Source: Pseudomonas batumici
Lineage (GTDB): Bacteria > Pseudomonadota > Gammaproteobacteria > Pseudomonadales > Pseudomonadaceae
Reading direction: 5' to 3'
NCBI RefSeq assembly: GCF_000820515.1
Contig: NZ_JXDG01000112.1
Span: forward strand, 1 to 63,576
DNA: 63,576 bases
The translations under genes were made by a program, and so were the position numbers. Of this stretch, positions 41,461 to 50,682 are shown one piece after another. Within the stretch, counting starts at the first letter, position 1; each line of letters starts with the position of its first letter. The notes beneath the pieces were generated by a model. That model searched no databases. It saw nothing but the letters and a program-made list of their open reading frames with translations, and was not told the origin of the DNA.

Positions 41461-42279
41461 ATGTCGCGTCGTATCTCCCCCGTCATACCCGGCTTCGGGC
41501 TGACGCTGGGCTACACCTTGGTGTACCTCAGCCTGATTGTGCTCATTCCCCTGGCGGCGATGTTCGTGCACGCCGCCCAACTCACCTGGGAGCAGTTCTG
41601 GGCGATCATCTCGGCCCCGCGCGTGGTCTCGGCACTGCAACTGAGCTTCGGTACCGCGCTGTATGCGGCGATCATCAACGGCATCATCGGCACGCTGCTG
41701 GCCTGGGTGCTGGTGCGCTACAGCTTCCCGGGGCGCAAGATCATCGATGCGATGATCGACCTGCCGTTCGCCCTGCCCACCGCCGTGGCCGGTATCGCCC
41801 TGACCGCGCTGTACACGCCCACCGGGCTGGTCGGGCAGTTCGCCGCCGACCTGGGCTTCAAGATCGCCTACACCCCGCTGGGGATCACCCTGGCGCTGAC
41901 CTTCGTGACCTTGCCGTTCGTGGTGCGGACCGTGCAGCCGGTGCTGGCCGACATCCCCCGGGAAGTCGAGGAAGCCGCCGCCTGCCTGGGCGCCAAGCCG
42001 CTGCAGGTGTTCCGCCATATCCTGGTGCCGGCCTTGTTGCCCGCCTGGTTGACCGGTTTCGCCCTGGCCTTTGCCCGTGGCGTCGGCGAGTACGGTTCGG
42101 TGATCTTCATCGCCGGCAACATGCCGATGAAGACCGAGATCCTGCCGCTGCTGATCATGGTCAAGCTCGACCAGTATGACTACACCGGCGCGACCTCCAT
42201 CGGCGTGCTGATGCTGGTGGTTTCCTTTGTCCTGTTGCTGCTGATCAACTTGTTGCAGCGGCGTATCGAAACCCCATAA
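41461..42279 (+). CDS. cysT: Sulfate ABC transporter permease CysT
   Basis: 272 residues with six predicted transmembrane helices and the permease EAA loop (EVEEAAACLGAKPLQVFRHILVPAL). FALPTAVAGIALTALY and GEYGSVIFIAGNMP are typical of CysT (CysU). It forms the membrane channel with CysW. It begins 67 bases after the REPIN and ends 12 bases before cysW. Confidence 0.94.
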   Translation: MSRRISPVIPGFGLTLGYTLVYLSLIVLIPLAAMFVHAAQLTWEQFWAIISAPRVVSALQLSFGTALYAAIINGIIGTLLAWVLVRYSFPGRKIIDAMIDLPFALPTAVAGIALTALYTPTGLVGQFAADLGFKIAYTPLGITLALTFVTLPFVVRTVQPVLADIPREVEEAAACLGAKPLQVFRHILVPALLPAWLTGFALAFARGVGEYGSVIFIAGNMPMKTEILPLLIMVKLDQYDYTGATSIGVLMLVVSFVLLLLINLLQRRIETP

Positions 42280-42291
42280 GGAGGCGCGAAC

Positions 42292-43164
42292 ATGTCCCAA
42301 TCGTCCATTAGCGCCGCTTCCTCGGCCAACGCTGCCCGGCGTGGCAGTGCCACCTCGCGGCGGGTCCTGATCGGCCTCGGCTGGCTGATCTTTGCGCTGT
42401 TTTTACTCCTGCCGCTGTTGATCGTGGTGTCCCAGGGCCTGAAGCTCGGTCTCGGCGCGTTCTTCACGGCGATCTTCGAACCGGATGCCCTGTCGGCGCT
42501 GAAACTGACGGTGATCGCCGTGCTGATTTCGGTGCCGCTGAACCTGGTGTTCGGCGTCAGCGCCGCCTGGTGCGTGAGCAAGTACAGCTTTCGCGGCAAG
42601 AGCATGCTGGTGACCCTGATCGACCTGCCGTTCTCGGTGTCGCCGGTGATCGCCGGTCTCGTCTACGTGCTGATGTTCGGCGCCCAGGGGATCTTCGGGC
42701 CCTGGCTGGCGGACCACGATATCCAGATCGTCTTCGCCTTGCCGGGCATCGTCCTGGCGACCATCTTCGTTACCGTGCCTTTCGTCGCCCGTGAACTGAT
42801 CCCGCTGATGCAGGAGCAGGGCACCCAGGAAGAAGAGGCGGCGCGCCTGCTGGGCGCCAACGGCTGGCAGATGTTCTGGTATGTCACCGTGCCGAACATC
42901 AAGTGGGGCCTGATCTACGGCGTGGTGCTCTGCACCGCGCGGGCCATGGGCGAGTTCGGCGCGGTGTCGGTGGTTTCCGGGCACATTCGCGGGGTGACCA
43001 ACACCCTGCCGTTGCACGTCGAGATCCTCTACAACGAATACAACCACGTGGCCGCGTTCGCCGTGGCGAGCCTGTTGCTGATCCTGGCGCTCTTCATCCT
43101 GCTGCTCAAGCAGTGGAGCGAAAACCGTATCAACCGCCTGCGCGCCAGCGTCGCGGAGGAATAA
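42292..43164 (+). CDS. cysW: Sulfate ABC transporter permease CysW
   Basis: 290 residues with six transmembrane helices, the EAA loop (QEEEAARLLGANGWQMFWYVTVPNI) and the CysW signatures DLPFSVSPVIAGLVYVLMFG and ARAMGEFGAVSVVSGHIRG. It pairs with CysT. AAGGAGG precedes the ATG. cysA follows after 3 bases. Confidence 0.95.
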   Translation: MSQSSISAASSANAARRGSATSRRVLIGLGWLIFALFLLLPLLIVVSQGLKLGLGAFFTAIFEPDALSALKLTVIAVLISVPLNLVFGVSAAWCVSKYSFRGKSMLVTLIDLPFSVSPVIAGLVYVLMFGAQGIFGPWLADHDIQIVFALPGIVLATIFVTVPFVARELIPLMQEQGTQEEEAARLLGANGWQMFWYVTVPNIKWGLIYGVVLCTARAMGEFGAVSVVSGHIRGVTNTLPLHVEILYNEYNHVAAFAVASLLLILALFILLLKQWSENRINRLRASVAEE

Positions 43165-43167
43165 GTC

Positions 43168-44157
43168 ATGTCGATCGAAGTCCGTAATGTCAGCAAGAAC
43201 TTCAACGCCTTCAAGGCCCTGGACAGCATCAACCTGGATATCCAGAGCGGCGAGCTGGTGGCCTTGCTCGGCCCGTCCGGTTGCGGCAAGACCACTTTGC
43301 TGCGGATCATCGCCGGGTTGGAAACCCCGGATGACGGCCGCATCGTGTTCCACGGCGAAGACGTTTCCGGCCACGACGTGCGCGATCGCAACGTCGGTTT
43401 CGTGTTCCAGCACTACGCGCTGTTCCGCCACATGACGGTGTTCGACAACGTCGCCTTCGGCCTGCGCATGAAGCCGAAGAACCAGCGTCCGAGCGAAAGC
43501 CAGATCGCGACCAAGGTCCATGAGTTGCTGAACATGGTGCAGCTCGACTGGTTGTCCGATCGTTACCCGGAGCAGTTGTCCGGTGGCCAGCGCCAGCGGA
43601 TCGCCCTGGCCCGGGCCCTGGCGGTGGAACCCAAGGTGCTGCTGCTGGACGAACCCTTCGGCGCGCTGGACGCCAAGGTCCGCAAGGAGCTGCGGCGCTG
43701 GCTGGCGCGGTTGCACGAAGACATCAACCTGACCTCGGTGTTCGTCACCCACGACCAGGAGGAGGCCATGGAAGTCGCCGACCGCATCGTGGTGATGAAC
43801 AAGGGCGTGATCGAGCAGATCGGCTCACCGGGCGAGGTGTATGAAAACCCGGCCAGCGATTTCGTCTACCACTTCCTCGGTGACTCCAACCGCCTGTACC
43901 TGGGGGACGATCATCACGTGCTGTTCCGGCCCCATGAAGTGTCGCTGTCGCGTCATGAGCTGGCAGATCACCATGCCGCCGAGGTTCGCGATATCCGCCC
44001 GTTGGGCGCCACCACGCGGGTGACCTTGAAAGTCGAAGGCCAGAGCGAACTGATCGAGGCCGAAGTGGTGAAGGATCACGACAGCCTGATCGGTCTGGCG
44101 CGGGGCGAGACCCTGTTCTTCAAGCCCAAGGTCTGGCAGAAGCTGGCGTCTCTCTGA
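43168..44157 (+). CDS. cysA: Sulfate/thiosulfate ABC transporter ATPase CysA
   Basis: 329 residues. Walker A GPSGCGKTT, Q-loop VFQHYALF, ABC signature LSGGQRQR, Walker B VLLLDEPFGALD and the His switch VFVTHDQEE are all intact; a C-terminal TOBE-like regulatory domain follows residue 235. It energises sulfate import through CysT/CysW. Confidence 0.95.
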   Translation: MSIEVRNVSKNFNAFKALDSINLDIQSGELVALLGPSGCGKTTLLRIIAGLETPDDGRIVFHGEDVSGHDVRDRNVGFVFQHYALFRHMTVFDNVAFGLRMKPKNQRPSESQIATKVHELLNMVQLDWLSDRYPEQLSGGQRQRIALARALAVEPKVLLLDEPFGALDAKVRKELRRWLARLHEDINLTSVFVTHDQEEAMEVADRIVVMNKGVIEQIGSPGEVYENPASDFVYHFLGDSNRLYLGDDHHVLFRPHEVSLSRHELADHHAAEVRDIRPLGATTRVTLKVEGQSELIEAEVVKDHDSLIGLARGETLFFKPKVWQKLASL

Positions 44158-44169
44158 AACGATCGTGCG

Positions 44170-44191
44170 AGCCATCGACATTTCGATGGCT
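44170..44191 (+). terminator. Hairpin after cysA
   Basis: AGCCATCGA-CATT-TCGATGGCT, a perfect 9-bp stem 12 bases after the cysA stop, followed by TGTCGTCC with only a weak T content. The rest of the 259-base gap to the cytochrome gene shows no gene. Confidence 0.5.
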
Positions 44192-44416
44192 TGTCGTCCT
44201 CCCTCCATAGGGCGCTATATGGCATGTTGCTGTGCAGGGCTACTGCTGTAGATATGGCGATTGGCTATTGTTTTTAGTCTCTTTCGATCTAACGGACAAC
44301 TTATGTAATTTCTAATCCTTATCTACGCTGGATGTGCCAGGAGGGCGCAGTCTAAAGAGTCCATGAAGGGCCAGCGTTTTGCCTCCTGGTTAGCCTGATG
44401 CCAAGGAGATGCACGT

Positions 44417-45784
44417 ATGAAAATGGAAGCCCATCGACCCTGTCGAGTCCTTGGTGGCGCATTGTTTTGCGCGCTGTCGAGTTCGATGACCTTCGCCGCC
44501 CCCACGTTGTCGCCGCAAATTCCCTTCGATGTCACGGTGACTACTCCCGTCAGCCTGGATAGCCTGCAACAGAACTTCGATCAACTCTCCTGGCAGACCT
44601 TCATTGCCTTGAACTGGCCGGCGCAGGCGAACGGTAATCCGGCGGCCGGCACCCAGATTGGCAAGCAGGACGGCGCCACCGTCTGGGAAAGCTGGCGCGA
44701 GAGTTATCAGATCTTTCTGCCCAAGGGCCAGCCCCCCGCCGGCTGGAACACCGCGCCAGCCATCCCCAAGGCCTGCGAAGGCCTCAAGCCCGGACGCCTG
44801 TTGCAACAGATGGGCAAGGTTCCGGATGTGCTGGATGAATTTATCCAGCCGTTCCAGAGTGGCCCGTTGGTGGACCAGAATGGGGTCTATACCCGCAACG
44901 AGATCGTGGTGAACCAGTCGATGTTCAACGACATCACCAGCAAGGGGCTCTACAGCGTCGAGGGGCAGCAGGCGTACCTCACGAAAAACCAGAACAACCA
45001 TGTGGCGTTCAGTTGCGGTTCGAACAAGACCCAGCAAGTCGGGGCGGTCATGGTCAAGGCTTCCTGGAAGGTGCTGGGTGGCAATGACCAGCGTTCACGC
45101 TTTCATACCGTCGATGCCTTGGTCTATACGCCTGGCAACAGCGACCCGACCCGTGGGCCTATCGTCGCGGAGTCCTGCAAGGCCGAACCCGTGGGGCTGG
45201 TGGGGCTGCATATCGTGCACAAGACCGCCGGCGCGCCGCAGTGGGTCTGGTCGACCTTCGAGCATGTCGACAACGCACCGGAAAAGACCACACCGCTGAA
45301 GCAGCGCAAAGGACCTTACCTGTTCTACAACGTGACCAGCAGCACGCCGGCCAATCAACCGCCAGCGCGCCCCTGGAACCCGGCGGTCAAGGCCACGCCT
45401 TCGCAAATAGTGCGCGTGATCCCATTGACCGCCGCGACCAAGACCTTGAACGCCTCCTATCAGAAGCTGCTGAGGACGGTGAACGCCAACAGTGTCTGGG
45501 CCAATTACCAGTTGATCAGCACCCAGTGGCCCACCCAGCCCGCCACCGATTGCGAGTTGCCGTCCCCGACCAATCCGTTGGGCAGTCCGGCCCCGACCTT
45601 CCTGGCCAACACCACCCTGGAAACCTTTATCCAGGGATCGGTGCCGCAGACATCGTCCAGTTGCATGGAATGCCATAACAACGCCACCACCCGCGTCACG
45701 CAGAACCCACGGACGGCCTTTGCCGATTTCACCTATTTGCTTGAGCGTGCCCAATCCTCCAAGGGCACAGGGAGTAAGCCATGA
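44417..45784 (+). CDS. Exported monoheme cytochrome c-family protein of a GMC dehydrogenase cluster
   Basis: 455 residues with a Sec signal peptide (GGALFCALSSSMTFAAPT). A single heme c motif CMECH lies near residue 418. The large part before it (SWQTFIALNWPAQANGNP, DVLDEFIQPFQSG, GLVGLHIVHKTAGAPQWVWSTFEH) is a conserved region of uncharacterised cytochrome c-like proteins. It should accept electrons in the periplasm. The next two genes, coupled by ATGA overlaps, encode an FAD-SLDH-like small subunit and a GMC flavoprotein, so it is probably their electron acceptor. The cytochrome subunits of known gluconate and fructose dehydrogenases carry three hemes; this one is different in size and heme number. 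Confidence 0.8.
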   Translation: MKMEAHRPCRVLGGALFCALSSSMTFAAPTLSPQIPFDVTVTTPVSLDSLQQNFDQLSWQTFIALNWPAQANGNPAAGTQIGKQDGATVWESWRESYQIFLPKGQPPAGWNTAPAIPKACEGLKPGRLLQQMGKVPDVLDEFIQPFQSGPLVDQNGVYTRNEIVVNQSMFNDITSKGLYSVEGQQAYLTKNQNNHVAFSCGSNKTQQVGAVMVKASWKVLGGNDQRSRFHTVDALVYTPGNSDPTRGPIVAESCKAEPVGLVGLHIVHKTAGAPQWVWSTFEHVDNAPEKTTPLKQRKGPYLFYNVTSSTPANQPPARPWNPAVKATPSQIVRVIPLTAATKTLNASYQKLLRTVNANSVWANYQLISTQWPTQPATDCELPSPTNPLGSPAPTFLANTTLETFIQGSVPQTSSSCMECHNNATTRVTQNPRTAFADFTYLLERAQSSKGTGSKP

Positions 45785-46293
45785 GCACTGATCTGGAAAA
45801 TTTCGTCGGTTTGTCCTCGGCGCTGCTGGGGATTGCCGCCGACAGGCTGGCGCCGCCGATCGACTCCACCCAACTGGCGTCGAAGTTTCTCGCCTACACC
45901 CGGCCCAAGGTCACCGTGCAGGTGTTCAATGCGCTGCTCAGCCAGTATGCGACGATGGTGGCCGATCAACTGACGCCCGACCAGATCGCCGTGGCGATCC
46001 TGATGAGGCTCGGGCAGCCGGCCCCGACGCAAACGGCCCAGGCGGCCCGTGCGATCATGAAGCTCTGGCTGTTGGGCGTCTGGTACCAACCCTATGATGT
46101 TGGCGTTTTCAAGCAGGGCCAGCAATGGGTGGTCTCTGACCTGGCCTATCAGGAGAGTTGGGCGTGGAAGGTCGCGCAAGCCCATCCGATGGGGTACAGC
46201 CAGTTCCATTTCGGTTATTGGAGCGAGACACCGCCAAGCCTGGCGGCGTTCACCGGCGTTTCGGGCAGTGGCAATCAAGGAGGCTGGTCATGA
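45781..46293 (+). CDS. FAD-SLDH-type small subunit of a membrane sugar dehydrogenase
   Basis: 170 residues. The pattern (LDKLLS-like LASKFLAYTRP, AIMKLWLLGVWYQP, YQESWAWKVAQAHPMGYSQFHFGYW) fits the sorbitol-dehydrogenase small-subunit family (FAD-SLDH), which chaperones GMC subunits. In that family the subunit usually bears a Tat signal and carries the catalytic subunit out; here the N-terminus MSTDLENFVGLSSALLG has no twin arginine and no upstream in-frame start. It is coupled by ATGA to both neighbours. Confidence 0.75.
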   Translation: MSTDLENFVGLSSALLGIAADRLAPPIDSTQLASKFLAYTRPKVTVQVFNALLSQYATMVADQLTPDQIAVAILMRLGQPAPTQTAQAARAIMKLWLLGVWYQPYDVGVFKQGQQWVVSDLAYQESWAWKVAQAHPMGYSQFHFGYWSETPPSLAAFTGVSGSGNQGGWS

Positions 46294-48167
46294 GCACTGA
46301 ACAGGCAGATGTCGTTATCGTCGGTGCGGGCCTTGCGGGCAGCATCATCGCCTACCAACTGGGGCTGGCCGGGAAGAAGGTTCTGGTGTTGGAGGCGGGG
46401 CCGTCGGTGCCGGCCAATCGCAGCGGATACATGGAGCGTTTCTATACCTCCACCCTGAAAACACCTGAGTCGCCTTATCCACCGGCCAGTACCCTGGAGC
46501 CTGCCAAGCATCCGAAGCTTAAGCCCAGCGAGCAAAATGCGCCGCGACCCACCATCGCCGACCTGATCAATGGCTGGAAAGACCCGGATATCAGCTATCT
46601 GGTGCAGAAGGGGCCGTTACCCTTCACCAGTACCTACGAACGTGTCGGTGGCGGCACCACCTGGCATTGGGTGGGCACCTGCCTGCGGATGCTGCCCAAT
46701 GATTTTCGCCTGAAGAGCCTTTACGGGGTGGGTGTTGACTGGCCGATTGGCTATGACGATTTGCAGAGTGCCTATTGCCGGGCCGAGGAGGAGATTGGCG
46801 TATCGGCCAATGTGGCCGATCAGGCCTACCTGGGCATGACCTTCCCCAAAGGTTATGAGTTCCCGATGCACAGCATCCCCCTGTCGTTGGTCGATGGCAG
46901 CTTTGTGAACGCGGTACAGGGCAAGTCGTTCGCCGGCTTGCCGCTGGTGGTAAGTCCTACCCCTGCCGGACGCAACTCCGAACCTTATGCCGGCCGACGG
47001 GTGTGCGCGGGCAATACCAATTGCACGCCGATCTGTCCGATCCAGGCCAAGTACGATGCCACGGTGACCCTGAACAAGGCCCTTGAAACCGGCAATGTGC
47101 GGGTTCTTTACCAGACCGTGGCCAGTCGGGTGACGGTGGCGGCGGACAAGAGCATCAGCGGTATCGAGTTCATCCAGTATCAACTCGGCGATGGCCCGCC
47201 CACCGGGACCGGCGTGGCGACCGCGAAACGTTATGTCATCGCCGCGCATGCCATCGAAACCCCCAAGTTGTTGCTCAACTCCGCCTGTGCCCAGTGGCCC
47301 CAGGGTGTTGCCAACAGCAGTGGGCAGGTGGGGCGCAGCCTGGCGGACCATCCGATCTATCTCGCCTGGGGACTGATGCCGGAGGGGAAATCGGTGTTTC
47401 CCTATCGTGGACCGGTGTCCACCGCCGGCATCGAGAGCCTGCGCGATGGGCCGTTCCGCAGCCAGCGCGCGGCCTGGCGGATAGAGATCGGCAATGAAGG
47501 CTTGAACTGGCCGATCGGTGATCCCTATACCACGGTTGCCGACCTGATCGATGGCCAGAATAACAGCAAGACCAATCCACTGCTGGGCACAAATAATCCA
47601 CTGCTGGGCACGGTTGGCGAGCCACAGGCGCTCTATGGCAGTACCTTGATCAAGGCCCTCAACGACCGGTTTATCCGTCAGTTCCGCATCGCCTTCCTGG
47701 TGGAGCAAGTGGAAGATGATCCTGACCAGGCCAGCAGTTATATCGTTCCTTCGGCCGTTTACAAGGACCGGTTGGGTATCCCGCGACCCGAGATCCACTA
47801 CGACCTGTCCAAGTACACCAAGGAAGGCTTCAAACAGGCGCGTAAGGCCGCCAGCTACATCATCACCGAGTTGTTGGGGGCCACCGAGTTGACCGACCTC
47901 AAGCCGAAGCCCTCAGATACCGGTTATTTCACCCACGATGACCAGCCCTACGTTTTTCAGGGGGCTGGGCACTTGATGGGCACCTATCGCATGGGAAGCG
48001 ATCCGCGGACCTCAGTGGTCAACAAGGATCAGCGCAGTTGGGATCACAGCAACCTGTTCCTGGTCGGAGATGGGGTATTCCCTAGCAGCGGTACCTCCAA
48101 CCCGAGCCTGACTATCGCCGCGCTGTCGTTCCAGGCTGCCGATGTACTGATCGGCGATCTCAAGTGA
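46290..48167 (+). CDS. GMC-family FAD-dependent dehydrogenase, large subunit
   Basis: 625 residues. The FAD-binding GAGLAGSIIAYQLGLAGKKVLVLEAG opens the protein, GGGTTWHWVG follows, and the C-terminal active-site region has GHLMGTYRMG and GTSNPSLTIAAL. CAGNTNCTPIC (Cys-X5-Cys-X3-Cys, about residue 238) resembles the [3Fe-4S] site of FAD-glucose/fructose dehydrogenases. It oxidises an alcohol or sugar; the substrate is unknown. ATG 46290 with AAGGAGG upstream overlaps the small-subunit stop. No signal peptide is present. GAACCCCAAT-type frames further upstream are shadows. Confidence 0.88.
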   Translation: MSTEQADVVIVGAGLAGSIIAYQLGLAGKKVLVLEAGPSVPANRSGYMERFYTSTLKTPESPYPPASTLEPAKHPKLKPSEQNAPRPTIADLINGWKDPDISYLVQKGPLPFTSTYERVGGGTTWHWVGTCLRMLPNDFRLKSLYGVGVDWPIGYDDLQSAYCRAEEEIGVSANVADQAYLGMTFPKGYEFPMHSIPLSLVDGSFVNAVQGKSFAGLPLVVSPTPAGRNSEPYAGRRVCAGNTNCTPICPIQAKYDATVTLNKALETGNVRVLYQTVASRVTVAADKSISGIEFIQYQLGDGPPTGTGVATAKRYVIAAHAIETPKLLLNSACAQWPQGVANSSGQVGRSLADHPIYLAWGLMPEGKSVFPYRGPVSTAGIESLRDGPFRSQRAAWRIEIGNEGLNWPIGDPYTTVADLIDGQNNSKTNPLLGTNNPLLGTVGEPQALYGSTLIKALNDRFIRQFRIAFLVEQVEDDPDQASSYIVPSAVYKDRLGIPRPEIHYDLSKYTKEGFKQARKAASYIITELLGATELTDLKPKPSDTGYFTHDDQPYVFQGAGHLMGTYRMGSDPRTSVVNKDQRSWDHSNLFLVGDGVFPSSGTSNPSLTIAALSFQAADVLIGDLK

Positions 48168-48241
48168 TGGAGTGGGTGGCGCCTGGTCGCTACTGATGGA
48201 CCGAACCGGAGCGAGTGTTCAGCGCTCCGGTTCCCGCTGTT

Positions 48242-48766
48242 TCATACCGAGATATTCTTGCCACGCAAAGTGACCGGGCCTGAGCGTTGCTCGATGGCCT
48301 GTTTCAAGCCCTGACGCAGCCCCAGCAGGAACAACAATTCCACCACCACGAACAACGGCCCGATGATCAGCCCGCTGAGGTCATCGACAAATGCCGGTTT
48401 GCGCCCTTCGTAGTAATGCCCGACGAACTGGATCGCCCAGCCGATCACGAACAGGCCGATTCCGCTCGCCAACCACACTGGCGTGTTCTGCGCCGCGAGC
48501 ATTTGGCCTGCCCAAACGGATAGGCCGAGCAGCACCGTCATCAGTAGCCCGAGGGCCCGTTCCAGACGCAGATAAAACACCGCCGAGGCCACCGCCAAAA
48601 GCACCGCGGGACTGATCCCGAGCCCGGCCACCGGCCATTGCGGGCGTGACAGCAACACCGCCACGGCGACCACGATCAGTGGAATCCCGATGAAGTGGCT
48701 GGCGATATTGCGCGGGTCACGGTGATAGGCCGCGTATTGACTGAGGTGCTCGACGAGGTTTTTCAT
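48242..48766 (-). CDS. Mpo1-like (DUF962) membrane protein
   Basis: 174 residues with four to five transmembrane helices. The conserved histidine motifs YHRDPRNIASHFIGIP near the start and VGHYYEGRKPAFVDDLSGLIIGP near residue 115 identify the Mpo1/YGL010w family; yeast Mpo1 is an Fe(II) dioxygenase for 2-hydroxy fatty acid alpha-oxidation. Bacterial members are poorly characterised. It is divergent from the Crp-family gene. Confidence 0.85.
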   Translation of the reverse strand: MKNLVEHLSQYAAYHRDPRNIASHFIGIPLIVVAVAVLLSRPQWPVAGLGISPAVLLAVASAVFYLRLERALGLLMTVLLGLSVWAGQMLAAQNTPVWLASGIGLFVIGWAIQFVGHYYEGRKPAFVDDLSGLIIGPLFVVVELLFLLGLRQGLKQAIEQRSGPVTLRGKNISV

Positions 48767-48847
48767 TGTTATTCCTCCTGTAGGGTGATGGGATCATGCC
48801 CTGCGTGAAATATTTACTCTGTCAGCTACACGACAATCGGAGTTTTC

Positions 48848-49534
48848 ATGGACGTATCTGCCTGGCGCTCGCGCCTGCTGACCGGACACTGGTTCAACCA
48901 TCTGCCCGCTCATTTGCAGGATAGCCTGCTCGCCGCCGCCAAGGGCCGTCGCCTGACACCTGGCCAGCGCCTGTTCCAGCGCGGTGATCCGCCTTGCGGG
49001 CTGTATGCGGTGCTGGAAGGTTCGGTCAGGGTCGGAGCCGTCAGCGAGAAGGGCAAGGAGGCGTTGCTGGGGGTGATGGAGTTGCCTTACTGGTTCGGCG
49101 AGATTTCCCTGTTCGATGGCCTGCCGCGTACCCACGATGCCTATGCCGTGGGGCACACCATCCTGTTGCAGGTGCCGCAGGACGTGTTGCTCAAGCTGCT
49201 CGACGAGCACCCCGAATACTGGCGGCATTTCGCCTTGCTGATGAGCCAGAAACTGCGCCTGACCTTTATCGGCCTGGAACAGTTGAGCCTGATGCCGGCC
49301 CCGGCGCGCCTGGCTCACCGGCTGTTACTGATTGCCGAAGGCTACGGCGAGCTGCACCGTTCGCGGCAGTTGCTCGAGGTGTCCCAGGAGCAGTTGGCGG
49401 CAATGTTGTCGCTGTCGCGCCAGAGCATCAACCAGATCCTCCAGGACTTCCAGCAGCAGGGCATCCTGAGCACCCACTATGGCGGGATCGAGATCCTCGA
49501 TCCGGAACGTCTGCGGGCTACGGCCAGCGCCTGA
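48848..49534 (+). CDS. Crp/Fnr-family transcriptional regulator
   Basis: 228 residues: an N-terminal cyclic-nucleotide-binding-type beta-roll (LFQRGDPPCGLYAVLEGSVRVGAVSEKGKEALLGVMELPYWFGEISLFDG) and a C-terminal winged helix (VSQEQLAAMLSLSRQSINQILQDFQQQGILSTHYGGIEI). The Cys residues needed for an Fnr iron-sulfur cluster are missing, so the signal is likely a nucleotide or redox ligand of another kind. Its target is unknown; the divergent Mpo1-like gene is a candidate. Confidence 0.88.
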   Translation: MDVSAWRSRLLTGHWFNHLPAHLQDSLLAAAKGRRLTPGQRLFQRGDPPCGLYAVLEGSVRVGAVSEKGKEALLGVMELPYWFGEISLFDGLPRTHDAYAVGHTILLQVPQDVLLKLLDEHPEYWRHFALLMSQKLRLTFIGLEQLSLMPAPARLAHRLLLIAEGYGELHRSRQLLEVSQEQLAAMLSLSRQSINQILQDFQQQGILSTHYGGIEILDPERLRATASA

Positions 49535-49581
49535 GTCGCCCCGTTAGCCCAGGCTGAGCGAGATTTCTGTGGCGAGCGGGC

Positions 49582-50586
49582 TCAACGCAGCCCGTCGCGG
49601 AACTGCCCCGGGGTGATTCCAGTCCAGCGCTTGAAGGCCCGGCTGAAGCTGCTGGTGTCGGCAAAGCCCAGCAGATAGCTGACTTCGCTCAGCGAACATT
49701 GCGGGTCGCGCAGGTGCAGCAGCGCCAGGTTTTCCCGGCATTCATTAAGCAGGGTGTCGTAGCGCGCGCCCTCGTCGGCGAGGTGCCGCTGCAGGCTGCG
49801 CAGACTCAGGTGCAGCGCCTGGGCGATGCGCTCCGCCGACGGCTCGCCTTCCGGCAGCTGCGCTTCGATGGCTTCGCGGACCCGGCGCTCCCAGGTCAGG
49901 GGTTTCAATTGCGCGAGCGTGCGGTTGAGCACCGCCTCGTTGTGCTCGGCCAGTTCCGGGTTGGCGTCGTCCAGGTGGCTGTCGAAATCCGCACAGGCGA
50001 ACTCCAGCCGATCCTCCTCGGCTGCGAAGAACACCGGCGCGCGGAACACTGTGTGCCAGGGGGTCGGATCGGCCGGCGCCGGGCGTCGCAGATGCACCGC
50101 CAGCGGCGCGTAGTCGCGGCCCAGGCGGTTGCGGCAGGTCCGCACATAGATCGAGGCGAAGGCGTCGATGGCTTCGGGGGCCGGTGATGGGCTGTCCTTG
50201 GGCACCCGCAGGCGAAAACGGTAGCGTTCGCCCTCGCGGCTGAGCTCCAGCTCCAGCGCATCGCTGACCACCTGGTGATAGCGCACGATCCGTTCGAACA
50301 CTTCCCGCAGGCTGCCGCTGGCCACCAGCGCATAGCCGAGGGCGTGAAAGGTGGTCGGACTGACAAACCGTGAGACCCGCAAACCGATGGCCGGATCGCC
50401 GCTGTGGGTGACGGCCAGTTGCCACAGGCGCGTGGTGGCCGACAGCGGGTAGCGGGCGTTGGGATCGTCCATCAGTTGCGGATCGAGCCCGGCTTCCCTG
50501 CACAGGGCGGCGCTGTCGAGACCCAGGGCGTCGAGCTGCTTGCGCAGGGCGCGGGTCCAGCTGGAGAGAGAGGTCGGTTCGGGCAT
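49582..50586 (-). CDS. AraC-family transcriptional regulator
   Basis: 334 residues. The N-terminal arabinose-binding-like domain (SLSSWTRALRKQLDALGLDSAALCREAGLDPQLM) resembles OruR/ArgR-type AraC proteins, and the C-terminal AraC HTH pair is intact (AERIAQALHLSLRSLQRHLADEG and SLSEVSYLLGFADTSSFSRAFKRWTGITPGQFR). ATG 50586 starts at the family N-terminus. It is divergent from a fatty-acid desaturase gene 96 bases away, its most likely target. Confidence 0.9.
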   Translation of the reverse strand: MPEPTSLSSWTRALRKQLDALGLDSAALCREAGLDPQLMDDPNARYPLSATTRLWQLAVTHSGDPAIGLRVSRFVSPTTFHALGYALVASGSLREVFERIVRYHQVVSDALELELSREGERYRFRLRVPKDSPSPAPEAIDAFASIYVRTCRNRLGRDYAPLAVHLRRPAPADPTPWHTVFRAPVFFAAEEDRLEFACADFDSHLDDANPELAEHNEAVLNRTLAQLKPLTWERRVREAIEAQLPEGEPSAERIAQALHLSLRSLQRHLADEGARYDTLLNECRENLALLHLRDPQCSLSEVSYLLGFADTSSFSRAFKRWTGITPGQFRDGLR

Positions 50587-50682
50587 GTTGGCGTATCCGG
50601 TCAACGGGTTGGCGTTCGCGGCTACGACCTTTGATGCTGCAACGGCGCAGGATACGAACATCAATAACAAGAGGATGGGATC

